Shown piece by piece: positions 1 through 8,129 of a DNA stretch of 64,000 nucleotides (the first letter of the stretch is position 1; each line of letters opens with the position of its first letter). Location: positions 112,153 through 176,152 of the forward strand of contig JANQOR010000037.1 of NCBI GenBank assembly GCA_028285685.1, read 5' to 3'. A program made the translations under genes and the position numbers. This DNA is from Cyclobacteriaceae bacterium. GTDB taxonomy: Bacteria > Bacteroidota > Bacteroidia > Cytophagales > Cyclobacteriaceae. Below the pieces are notes generated by a model. It was not told the DNA's origin, ran no database searches, and was given only the letters and a program-made list of their open reading frames with translations.

Positions 1-1084
1 AGACTCCGCTTGCTAGATTGTTTTTGTTCAGCTTTAACTGAATACCATTTATCTCAGCTTGCATCATCAGCAGGTTTCCGGAGGGATCGTAGATCTTCAA
101 TGTGGCATTCTCAAAGTTGCCGGATTCAAATCGCAAGGTGAATTCATCCTCTACTGGATTAGGATAGATACTGATATTCCTGCGGTGCTCTTGGCCCGAA
201 CCCAATACTATTTCCCGGATGGCATAGTCATCGTTACTTACAACACTCCACGCTATTTCCTGCATCATTGTTGCCTGTGCTTCGGTAGGGGCTTCAAAAG
301 GCCAACCTGCCGCAGCAATCGTTTCATTGGTGAGTCCAACTGGACTTTGTTCGAAAATGGTGGCGTAATGCACGCAGGCGGATAAGTAGTAAGTCATCTC
401 CGTTGGGTGAATGGTCGCTTCCGGGATATCGTTGGGGTCGAAAATATCAAGCCAATCGGTAATGCCCGGGAAAACACCCGCTCGTATACTGTCAACCATG
501 GCTTGGTAAGCTGCTGCTACCGGAACGATCAAAACCGAACGACCTGCATTTACTTCGCTAACAGAATCTGCCAACTTTTCCCATAAGGGGCGCATCTCCG
601 CATTCAAAGCAATCCAGTCTTCATATGGGGTAGCGCTTGTCAGATTCACCTCATTGTGAAATTCCATCAAATAGAGTTGCGTAGAAGAATTGGCACCGTG
701 GGCGAGATCAAAGAAATTATCGAGGGACTGGTAAGAGGTAATCACGTTTTCATTGCAAAATTGGCTACCCAACAGGACCTCCTCAATAGGTATCTGCTCG
801 GCAATGACAACAATGTCATATTCGCCTGTGGCAAGTTCTACATGTGAATCTGTTCCTCCTTGCGGATTACCGTGGCTAAACCACTGATTTGCAATACAGG
901 TTCCCCCTATAAATTGAAACCCATAATCATAGGTTGTGATGCCGGCATCTGCAGCCAGGTCGTTGACCATTTCGCCAACGATCAGGTCCCAGCCAAAACC
1001 ACTATGGCCTATGTAATAGGTGTTGTGCTGTGCATTAAGAAACAGGAAATTGAGGGTGAAAAGGACTCCAATGACAATTCTCAT
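1..1084 (-). CDS. T9SS-sorted SGNH/DUF4886-like secreted protein (3' end outside window)
   Basis: The minus-strand frame opens with ATG at 1084 and is still open at base 1, so the last residues are missing. It starts with a signal peptide (MRIVIGVLFTLNFLFLNAQ). An SGNH-like nucleophile region follows (IGHSGFG, near residue 25), and near residue 230 there is an IHPTEM...YYLSACVHYATIF stretch like the His-containing block of DUF4886/SGNH hydrolases. The C-terminus, from about residue 300, has the YPNPVEDEFTL and LKIYDPSGN pattern of a type IX secretion sorting domain. Inferred role: a cell-surface or secreted hydrolase exported through T9SS, which fits the porT gene later in the window. The substrate is unknown. 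Three plus-strand frames across this region are shadows of this gene. Confidence 0.85.
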   Translation of the reverse strand, partial: MRIVIGVLFTLNFLFLNAQHNTYYIGHSGFGWDLIVGEMVNDLAADAGITTYDYGFQFIGGTCIANQWFSHGNPQGGTDSHVELATGEYDIVVIAEQIPIEEVLLGSQFCNENVITSYQSLDNFFDLAHGANSSTQLYLMEFHNEVNLTSATPYEDWIALNAEMRPLWEKLADSVSEVNAGRSVLIVPVAAAYQAMVDSIRAGVFPGITDWLDIFDPNDIPEATIHPTEMTYYLSACVHYATIFEQSPVGLTNETIAAAGWPFEAPTEAQATMMQEIAWSVVSNDDYAIREIVLGSGQEHRRNISIYPNPVEDEFTLRFESGNFENATLKIYDPSGNLLMMQAEINGIQLKLNKNNLASGV

Positions 1085-1184
1085 ACAATTAAATTTTTCA
1101 GTACAGCAATGGCTGGACTGCTCAATTAAACAATAAGTAAGGGCATTGGTGCACTAGTAAAGTTAACAAAGAGACTGAAAACCC

Positions 1185-4100
1185 CTAAACAGCGACTAGT
1201 TTTTTGTCCTTGAGATAGAGAAGATACCCATCGGATTGATATCCCATTTCTTTCAGTAAATCAACGTATTCGCGCACTTGTTTATGATCGGTAGGAGAAG
1301 GTTTGCCACTTTTGAAGTCGACGACCGTGGCTTCATTACCCCGAATTACTACACGATCCATCCGTTTCACCTCTCCATCCCTGGGCAACACAACTACCTC
1401 AGTTTTGAGCTCCACGTCCGCTTCAAACCAGGATCTGACCTGGTCGATTTTCCACAGATCGGAGAAAAGTTTAGAAAAGTAAGATCTGTCCTCAGCAGTT
1501 ATTTGCATCGATCTTTCGTATCTGTCGAGCACCTCTTCGGCATCTTCTTTGACCTTAACTTCGGATAAGATTTGGTGTAGTAGTATCCCTTCTCGCCTTT
1601 TCTTCTCTACCTCAGGATCAAAATAGGCGGCACCAGTTTTTCGAATCGTTAGTCGATTACTCCATTTATGTGTTGGATAGGCCTCCAGAGTGATATGCTC
1701 TTCCACGCGTTTTGCTTCCCCCACTGAAATGGACCCATTTTTAAAAATGGAGCTACTTTCACTCCAACCGGTTGGCTGATTTTGATTAAAATAAGCCCAC
1801 AACAATTTTGAGACATCTCCATACGACGTGGATTTTGAGGAAGGTGTCTCGCAAAAGGCGAATAGTCCCCTTTCTGCTCTTGTAAACGCCACATAGAGCA
1901 TGTTAAGGCTTTCCAGGTACCATTTTGCCATTTCATTTTGATAGGGTTCAGCGAAGCGAGTCTTAGAGAGGCTGCTCGTATACTCAATTGGTATCGAATC
2001 CAGAAGGTCAAATGGCTTTTCTTGCGGAGACTTATACCATGATGTGTGCCTTCTACTGTCCAGACTAAAATTACAAAACGGCACAATCACGATCGGATAC
2101 TGCAGTCCTTTTGATTTATGCAGGGTAATTACTTCAACTGCATCAAGCGCTCCTGTTAGTTGTACCGATCTACTGTCAGCCTCGTCTTTCCACCATTCCA
2201 GGAAGAGCCGAATATCAGATCGATTGTTTTTGCCAAATTCTAAAATGGCATCTTGAAATGCCTGCAGATATGCAAACTCACTGTTGATCTCATCCAACTT
2301 AAATAGTCGGATAAGAACCTCTGTTAACTCAAAAATGGGTAGATGCAATAAGTGTTCCTGATGACGAACAAAGGACTCCGGAAGAAGGCCTGGCCCAAGA
2401 TTAGCAAAGTCAGAGTGAGCGTTCAGCTTTCTTCCCAGCACTACCTGCTGATATTCAAATATCAGATCCTTCTCAACCACAATATCCATTGGGTTTTGCA
2501 GGTAGCGGAGAGCCGTCAGAATGAGTCGTACTACTCGTGAGCTCGAGATGAGCATTCCATCTGCAGAAATTACTTCAATACCTGTATCATGATCTCTCTT
2601 GTAGTCCAGCAGCGAGCGGACGATCTGACTTGCTTCCCGATTAGTCCTTACCAGCATAGCCATATCATTGAGGCTGTGCCCTTCCATCTGTAGTCTTTCA
2701 ATTAGCCCGATAGTGTTTTGGATGGCCATTTCATGCCAAGCTTCATCGCGTTCCTTCTTTAAGAATTCTATCTGCACCAACCCCTCGGTATCCTTATTGA
2801 AAGCTGCCACTTCTTGGTCAACTGCCCGATAAGCGGTCTGTAGCATTTCTCTTCCATGCTCATTAATGTCTTCGCCGGCTAATTCTCCAATAAGCCCTGG
2901 CAGCGTAGAAAAGAGACGGTTGTTAAAATCAACAATGTTTCGTGTGCTTCTGTAGTTGGTATTCTTGGAATCGTCCTCCTGCGCAACTGGTACGTCGGCC
3001 TGAATCCCACTCATTAGTAATGAAGGATCTCCGCCCCTAAATCCATAAATGGATTGCTTTGCATCGCCGACGATGACGTTTTCGTTTCCATTCGCAAGGC
3101 TTTCCTCGATTAATGGTCGAAAATTCTTCCACTGGAAAATGGAAGTATCCTGAAACTCATCGATGAGAAAATGACTGTACCTACTGCCTACTTTTTCGTA
3201 AATAAAAGGTGTATCTGAGTCATCAATGATTTGGTTGAGAAAATCAGGTAGATCAGAAATCATAATGACTTCTTGTTCCTTTTTATATTCTTGAAGCCGG
3301 TTGGTCAGATCAGAAAGAAGTCCCAACGTATAGAGGTGTTTTAAAACAGCTCTCGAGGTGAAATAGTCCTGCTGATTTTTTTCAAAATAATCAAGGGCTT
3401 GATTCATCAATGGCATAAGCTTGCTCATCGCTAATTCCAGGATCAATGCTCGCTTGTCACTTGTCTTTGTCGTCCATGCCTCAGGATTCTGGCGAGCATT
3501 TTCCACCGTTTTATTTAACAGCGTTTTAAAGTCTTTGGAAATAAGACGATTGAAAAAATTTGGCAAGGTTTGTTTTCTCCCACCGCTGAAATCATCGAGG
3601 TTAAGTTCGGAGGCTGAAACCACCTCATGGAATTCGAGACCAAATTTCCTTAATGTGTTTTCAAATGAATACTTACTTTTCAAGAGCTTCTCTTGCAGTT
3701 CGGCAATTCGTTCCTTCACGTTTTCATGATCGAATTGCTCCCTCGATAATTTCTTGAACTCTTCGGAAAAAAGCTGCTCGGCTAACTCCTTTATCTCATT
3801 CTTGAATTCATATCCTTTTCCATCACCAAGTCGGTGCATTGAGAAATTAACAAGCCATTTTTTGAGTTGTTCATTTTCTTCCACTCCATCGTACAAATCA
3901 CTGGCAATGAAATCGGTTACCTTCTTATCATCCAGTTCGATGGAAAAACTTCCCTGTAATCCGATTTCTCGAGAAAAGGCACGAATAACACGATGGAAAA
4001 AAGTATCAATTGTCGTGATATTGAAGTATCCGTAGTTGTGAAGCAAATGGTCAACTGTTTGCTGAGCTTTGCTTTGTATCTCTTCATCCGATGTGTTCAA

Positions 4101-4322
4101 TTCCTTGGCCATCACAGGAATTAACTCATGATTGCCTCTGGATATTTCCATCAAAAATTCAAGAACGCGCTCCTTCATTTCCTCAGCAGCTCTGTTGGTA
4201 AATGTCACTGCCAGAATTCGCTTGTAATAATCAGCAGATCTTAGGGCTAGCTTAAGATATTCCTTGGCAAGTGTGTACGTTTTGCCTGAACCTGCAGATG
4301 ATTTGAAGATCGTAAGTGACAT
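1185..4322 (-). CDS. UvrD/RecB-like ATP-dependent helicase-nuclease (AddA type)
   Basis: A 1045-residue superfamily I helicase of the RecB/AddA class, expected to process double-strand DNA ends for recombination. Walker A (AGSGKT) lies near residue 10, motif Ia (AVTFTNRAAEEM) near 40, the Walker B block (LIDEFQDT) near 388, and motif V (LHKSKGLQYPIVIVP) near 737. The C-terminal PD-(D/E)XK nuclease signature (VVDFKSGK) is near 1003. The length and end-to-end order match Bacteroidota AddA-like proteins. An AddB-like partner is usual but none lies in this window. The gene is followed by the T9SS cargo gene on the same strand, about 100 bases away. The ATG start sits directly before the Walker A region, as is usual for this family. 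Confidence 0.93.
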   Translation of the reverse strand: MSLTIFKSSAGSGKTYTLAKEYLKLALRSADYYKRILAVTFTNRAAEEMKERVLEFLMEISRGNHELIPVMAKELNTSDEEIQSKAQQTVDHLLHNYGYFNITTIDTFFHRVIRAFSREIGLQGSFSIELDDKKVTDFIASDLYDGVEENEQLKKWLVNFSMHRLGDGKGYEFKNEIKELAEQLFSEEFKKLSREQFDHENVKERIAELQEKLLKSKYSFENTLRKFGLEFHEVVSASELNLDDFSGGRKQTLPNFFNRLISKDFKTLLNKTVENARQNPEAWTTKTSDKRALILELAMSKLMPLMNQALDYFEKNQQDYFTSRAVLKHLYTLGLLSDLTNRLQEYKKEQEVIMISDLPDFLNQIIDDSDTPFIYEKVGSRYSHFLIDEFQDTSIFQWKNFRPLIEESLANGNENVIVGDAKQSIYGFRGGDPSLLMSGIQADVPVAQEDDSKNTNYRSTRNIVDFNNRLFSTLPGLIGELAGEDINEHGREMLQTAYRAVDQEVAAFNKDTEGLVQIEFLKKERDEAWHEMAIQNTIGLIERLQMEGHSLNDMAMLVRTNREASQIVRSLLDYKRDHDTGIEVISADGMLISSSRVVRLILTALRYLQNPMDIVVEKDLIFEYQQVVLGRKLNAHSDFANLGPGLLPESFVRHQEHLLHLPIFELTEVLIRLFKLDEINSEFAYLQAFQDAILEFGKNNRSDIRLFLEWWKDEADSRSVQLTGALDAVEVITLHKSKGLQYPIVIVPFCNFSLDSRRHTSWYKSPQEKPFDLLDSIPIEYTSSLSKTRFAEPYQNEMAKWYLESLNMLYVAFTRAERGLFAFCETPSSKSTSYGDVSKLLWAYFNQNQPTGWSESSSIFKNGSISVGEAKRVEEHITLEAYPTHKWSNRLTIRKTGAAYFDPEVEKKRREGILLHQILSEVKVKEDAEEVLDRYERSMQITAEDRSYFSKLFSDLWKIDQVRSWFEADVELKTEVVVLPRDGEVKRMDRVVIRGNEATVVDFKSGKPSPTDHKQVREYVDLLKEMGYQSDGYLLYLKDKKLVAV

Positions 4323-4391
4323 TATTTACGAAAATAGCAGGCCGGCTGCAGACCGTGTAGGCCGGATCAAATTACTTATCCACAAGTTTCC

Positions 4392-4519
4392 AATGTTAAC
4401 TTAATGTTAAGAAATAATAGCCAAATTGGCATTTAATTAAACTTTACGTAATATAGTGGTGGATTCAGCGTAATGCAGAAGTAATAAAGCTGAACATTTG
4501 ATAACATTAGAGTAACATT
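4392..4519. promoter_or_regulatory. Paired tandem-repeat sites upstream of the TonB-C gene
   Basis: Bases 4392-4409 read AATGTTAACTTAATGTTA and bases 4502-4519 read TAACATTAGAGTAACATT. Each is a tandem direct repeat of a 7-base half site at 11-base spacing, about one helical turn. The second block matches the reverse complement of the first at 15 of 18 positions. The downstream block ends 15 bases before the ATG at 4535. This looks like a pair of binding sites for a dimeric regulator, possibly a response regulator. The regulator is not identified. Confidence 0.4.
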
Positions 4520-4534
4520 AAGATAGGGGAAACA

Positions 4535-4888
4535 ATGAAAAAATTAATCACACTCTCTTTCGCATTTGCAATCGTACTTTGCTCATATGCTGGAAACGGA
4601 AAAGCGGAAAAACCGACAGCGACGAACTATAAAGAAGTACTGAAAGAAATTGTGTATCCGCAAGCAAGTGTTGAGCAAGGAATTGAAGGGAAAGTGGTTG
4701 TTGATATCAAAGTCAACAAGTTGGGAGAGATAGTGAGCTATCGATTTAAGTCCTATCCATGCAGAGATTTGAAGGAGGCAGTTGAGAGTTCGCTGACGAA
4801 AATCACCTTTTTACCCGCTACGAACAAAAAAGGTGAGGCTGTCAATGGAAGAGTTACTCTTCCAATCAACTTCCAATTGACGATCTGA
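4535..4888 (+). CDS. Stand-alone TonB C-terminal domain protein
   Basis: A 117-residue exported protein. The signal peptide is MKKLITLSFAFAIVLCSYA. The rest is almost only a TonB C-terminal fold: the IVYPQASVEQGIEGKVVVDIKV stretch matches the usual YP..A...GI.G.V.V.F.V pattern, and ITFLPATNKKGEAVNGRVTLPI matches the W.PA...G.PV......PI.F block. It has no N-terminal membrane anchor or proline-rich spacer, so it cannot be a classical energy transducer. It is probably a small periplasmic protein that uses the TonB-C fold for binding. It is a single transcription unit with repeats upstream and a strong terminator downstream. Confidence 0.8.
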   Translation: MKKLITLSFAFAIVLCSYAGNGKAEKPTATNYKEVLKEIVYPQASVEQGIEGKVVVDIKVNKLGEIVSYRFKSYPCRDLKEAVESSLTKITFLPATNKKGEAVNGRVTLPINFQLTI

Positions 4889-4909
4889 TATTAAAAAAAT
4901 TGTCTTACG

Positions 4910-4938
4910 AACCCTGACTATCAAGTCAGGGTTTTTTT
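4910..4938 (+). terminator. Intrinsic terminator after the TonB-C gene
   Basis: A perfect stem, ACCCTGACT at 4911-4919 with AGTCAGGGT at 4924-4932, has a four-base loop and runs into a seven-T tract (4932-4938). It lies 22 bases after the stop codon. Confidence 0.93.
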
Positions 4939-4961
4939 GTGCCTCAGAAAACCTAACAATA

Positions 4962-5009
4962 TTATTTACGTTTAGCAATTTTATTGTTTTATTTACAATT
5001 AGTAATTTA
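4962..5009. promoter_or_regulatory. Candidate PadR operator (two 27-base-spaced direct repeats)
   Basis: TTATTTACGTTTAGCAATTT at 4962-4981 and TTATTTACAATTAGTAATTT at 4989-5008 are near-identical direct repeats with a 27-base period. They sit just before the padR start at 5021. PadR repressors usually bind near their own promoter, so autoregulation is inferred. Confidence 0.45.
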
Positions 5010-5020
5010 ATAATCAACGT

Positions 5021-5359
5021 ATGAGAGAATATCAGTTAGGTGAGTTTGAGGAAATTGTTCTCCTCACGGTCGCCATTCTTCATGAAGATGCGTATGGGGT
5101 TTCGATCAAGCAGGAAATCGAGACACGCCTAAATCGGAAAGTAAGTGTAAGTGCATTGCAAACGGCACTACGAAGACTTGAAAGTAAGGGGTACTTAAAA
5201 TCAAATTTTGGAGAAGCCACAGCAATTCGTGGGGGTAAGCGGAAACGCTACTTCAAGGTGACGAAAGCAGGAAAATCAGCGCTGGATTATACGAAAGAGA
5301 CTCGCATGAGTCTTTGGTCAGCGATTCCTAATGTGACCTATGAATACGCAAGAGCCTAA
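5021..5359 (+). CDS. PadR-family transcriptional regulator
   Basis: A 112-residue winged-helix regulator. It begins YQLGEFEEIVLLTVAIL and continues with AYGVSIKQEIE, VSVSALQTALRRLESKGYL and RGGKRKRYFKVTKAGKSAL, which are the successive helices and wing of PadR proteins. It is about the normal length for the short PadR class. Its 3' end overlaps the start of the following permease by 20 bases, so the two are co-translated and probably co-regulated. PadR genes next to orphan FtsX/MacB-type permeases are a known arrangement. The ligand is unknown. Confidence 0.93.
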   Translation: MREYQLGEFEEIVLLTVAILHEDAYGVSIKQEIETRLNRKVSVSALQTALRRLESKGYLKSNFGEATAIRGGKRKRYFKVTKAGKSALDYTKETRMSLWSAIPNVTYEYARA

Positions 5360-8048
5360 CGCAAGACCTTCTCCCCCTTCCTGGTCGACAAGGTTTTTAG
5401 CCTGGTTCATCAAGGAAGATTATTACGAGGATGTCCAGGGTGACCTTGAGGAAGAATTTCAATTGATCGCAAAAGGTGGAAGGGTCTACAAGGCCAGGAA
5501 GTGGTATAGCTGGCAGATTGTGAAGCTTTTCAAGCCATCCATGATAAAACGAATTAAACCAAATGACTCAATAGAAAAGGAAACGACAATGTTTAAAAAC
5601 TATTTAAAAATCGGACTACGAAACCTCTGGAAGTATAAATCCAGCACGGTTATCAACATTATAGGGCTATCGACTGGCCTTGCAGCATTTGTTCTTATCT
5701 CTCTATTTGTGAAAGACGAATACAGCTATGATCGACATTTTGAAAATGCCGATGAGATCTACCGAGTAACCGTCAAAAATTATACGCTAGATGGCGATAT
5801 TAGCAGGCAATGGGCCTTCGCTTCGGCAGGACATGCCAAGCGACTCAAGGAGGACTACTCAGACATTACTCATGCGGTGAGGTTCTTTCCATGGGCTTTT
5901 CCGGATATCATTATCGGAGACCAGAAGTTTCCAGGAGAGCCAGTCATCTTTGCCGGGGATGATGTCTTCGATATATTCTCCTTCAAGTTCATCGTGGGGA
6001 ACCCTGAAACGGCCTTCACAGATCTCTACTCCTTGGTATTAACCGAGGAAACTGCTGTTAAACTTTACGGAACGGATTGGCGGGATCAGGATATCGTCGG
6101 CTCACAGCTAAAATTAGCGGGACGTGGCCAAGAAGCTCCATTTAAAGTCACTGGAGTGATGGAAAATATGCCAGATCAACAGCATTTCCATTTCGACTAT
6201 CTCGCTCCAATCCGATTCATAGAAATGATTTTTGGTGAAGATGCTTCAAACAATGTTGGAGGCAATTACAATTGGCTTACTTACGTCAAGATTCCTTCCA
6301 ACACCGATGTTCCGGCATTGACTAAAACTGTGAATGACGAATTTTGGGAGAAGTACATTGGTCAGCTCACCCGGGGGAGTGCCAGTGATTTCTATGATTT
6401 CGAATTTCAGCCCATGTTGGATATTCACCTTACTTCTAATCTGGAAGGTGAGTATGAGACAAACGGATCCATCCAACAGGTATACATTTTTAGTGTAGTG
6501 GGTCTTCTCCTGCTCCTCGTGGCTTGTGTGAATTACATGAATATTGCAACTTCTCACTATTCAAGAAGGATGAAAGAAGTTGGTGTCCGAAAAGTCATTG
6601 GTGCATTCAAGACAGCTTTGATCAAACAGTTTTTAACTGAATCCACTTTAATTACTGTCATTTCACTTCCGCTCTGTGTTCTCCTGATTCTTTGGGCACT
6701 GCCCTACCTGAATAATTTCATGGAGAAAACAATAGTCTTTAACCCCTTTGCTCAACTTGGCTTGATGGGATCGCTGTTTCTCCTCTTACTTGGTGTTGGA
6801 CTGATAGCTGGACTCTATCCTGCCATTTTTCTATCCAAAGTAAACCTTGTTCAAGCGCTGAAGGGCGAGCAGTCAATGAATGCCAGCAAGTGGAATTTCC
6901 GATCCTGGCTAGTGGCATTTCAGTATACGGTCACTATTGCGTTAATATTTGCCATTGCAGTGATCGAAAGCCAGATGGAATTTATCCGTAATTCCAATCC
7001 AGGTTATAATCGGGATCAGGTTCTAAGTGTCAGAATTTCAAATGTCTCCAACCGAGAAACTTTCAAAAACGAGCTACTCGCCAATCCTAATATTGAGAAG
7101 GCATCCTACTCATCTCGGATACCAACAGGAAGGTTGGCTGACAGTATGGGTTCAAACTATTTCATTGGAGACTCGGCAGTAGCAACTGGTTTTAGGCTAC
7201 CATTCATTTCGGTGGATAAGGATTTTCTCAACACCTATGAAATTGAATTGGTGGCAGGAGAAAATTTCCGTGATGGGATGGAAATTGTGTTTCAGCGAGA
7301 TAGCTCTGGCAATTTTCTTACGGCACCTGGTAACTACATTATCAACGAAACGGCGGCTAAAGCACTTGGATATGAAAATCCTGTTGATGTTGTGGGAACT
7401 GTGATCGCATATGGTCCAAGTCAAGGGCGGATCATTGGTGTTATGAAGGACTTTCACTTTGAATCGATGCATAGCCCGATCGTGCCAATGTTGATCATGT
7501 ATCGTGATAGATATCGAAGAATTAGCCTAAAGTTGAATACCAATGACCTTCGAAGTACGCTCGATTTCATAGAAAGTACGTATGCCGATTTTGACAAAGA
7601 AAATCCAATAAACTACAGATTTCTGGATGACTTGTTTAACGATCAATACCAACAGGAAGAGCGATTGAGCACGATGATCAAGGTATTTGCTGTAATCGCA
7701 ATCATGATCGGGTGTTTGGGATTGATAGGAATGGTAGGCTTCATCATAGAAACGAAATTGAAAGAAATTGGCATTCGCAAGGTACTTGGGGCATCCACCC
7801 AAAGCATTTGGATGATGGTGAGCAACCGATTTTTAGTGTTGGTAGGAATTGCTTTTCTGATAGCGCTTCCGATATCGTACTATCTCATGAATGGTTGGCT
7901 AGATGAATTCGTATACCGAACAAACATTGGTGTGTTCATAATCATACTCCCAGTTCTATTAGCGGTTCTCCTTACCCTTTTAGCCATCTCCTTCCAAACG
8001 ATGAAAGCCACCAGGGTCAATCCGGTAGAGTGTTTAAAGGACGAATAA
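5340..8048 (+). CDS. Orphan ABC-type permease, FtsX/MacB family, with permease prefix domain
   Basis: A 902-residue membrane protein. Residues 1-80 are a soluble prefix (WFIKEDYYEDVQGDLEEEF) like the permease prefix domain of these transporters. From residue 84 a full duplicated permease begins (MFKNYLKIGLRNLWKYKSST, then a first membrane helix). It has two extracytoplasmic MacB-type domains and two FtsX blocks, each with the VGVRKVIGA or IGIRKVLGA motif that normally contacts the ATPase. The C-terminus ends in the VNPVECLK block. No ATP-binding subunit gene is nearby, as in the duplicated orphan permeases described from Acidobacteria. The substrate is unknown; efflux or envelope stress roles are typical guesses. 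The start at 5340 lies inside padR. Confidence 0.9.
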   Translation: MNTQEPNARPSPPSWSTRFLAWFIKEDYYEDVQGDLEEEFQLIAKGGRVYKARKWYSWQIVKLFKPSMIKRIKPNDSIEKETTMFKNYLKIGLRNLWKYKSSTVINIIGLSTGLAAFVLISLFVKDEYSYDRHFENADEIYRVTVKNYTLDGDISRQWAFASAGHAKRLKEDYSDITHAVRFFPWAFPDIIIGDQKFPGEPVIFAGDDVFDIFSFKFIVGNPETAFTDLYSLVLTEETAVKLYGTDWRDQDIVGSQLKLAGRGQEAPFKVTGVMENMPDQQHFHFDYLAPIRFIEMIFGEDASNNVGGNYNWLTYVKIPSNTDVPALTKTVNDEFWEKYIGQLTRGSASDFYDFEFQPMLDIHLTSNLEGEYETNGSIQQVYIFSVVGLLLLLVACVNYMNIATSHYSRRMKEVGVRKVIGAFKTALIKQFLTESTLITVISLPLCVLLILWALPYLNNFMEKTIVFNPFAQLGLMGSLFLLLLGVGLIAGLYPAIFLSKVNLVQALKGEQSMNASKWNFRSWLVAFQYTVTIALIFAIAVIESQMEFIRNSNPGYNRDQVLSVRISNVSNRETFKNELLANPNIEKASYSSRIPTGRLADSMGSNYFIGDSAVATGFRLPFISVDKDFLNTYEIELVAGENFRDGMEIVFQRDSSGNFLTAPGNYIINETAAKALGYENPVDVVGTVIAYGPSQGRIIGVMKDFHFESMHSPIVPMLIMYRDRYRRISLKLNTNDLRSTLDFIESTYADFDKENPINYRFLDDLFNDQYQQEERLSTMIKVFAVIAIMIGCLGLIGMVGFIIETKLKEIGIRKVLGASTQSIWMMVSNRFLVLVGIAFLIALPISYYLMNGWLDEFVYRTNIGVFIIILPVLLAVLLTLLAISFQTMKATRVNPVECLKDE

Positions 8049-8056
8049 GTCCACAG

Positions 8057-8102
8057 GATCACACGGGTCACATCACTGCTAAAAATCGGCGGTGGTGTGA
8101 TC
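8057..8102 (+). other. Strong RNA hairpin between permease and S41 gene
   Basis: TCACATCACTGC (8068-8079) pairs with GCGGTGGTGTGA (8089-8100) over 12 positions including two G-U pairs, with a nine-base loop. An alternative outer pairing joins GATCACAC (8057-8064) to GTGTGATC (8095-8102). No T tract follows, so it is unlikely to be a normal terminator. It could mark RNA processing or modulate the downstream gene. Confidence 0.5.
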
Positions 8103-8129
8103 ATTTCAAAAATCAAATTCAAAGAGGAA

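Noticed and set aside
59-1129. Three open frames on the plus strand
   Set aside because: They lie inside the minus-strand SGNH/T9SS gene, which has a signal peptide, catalytic blocks and a sorting domain; they are antisense shadows.
8057-8102. Hairpin read as a terminator
   Set aside because: No T tract follows on either strand, so it is listed as an RNA structure only.
8097-8129. Upstream start for the S41 lipoprotein
   Set aside because: It would place 11 residues in front of a perfect lipoprotein signal; the ATG at 8130 fits better.
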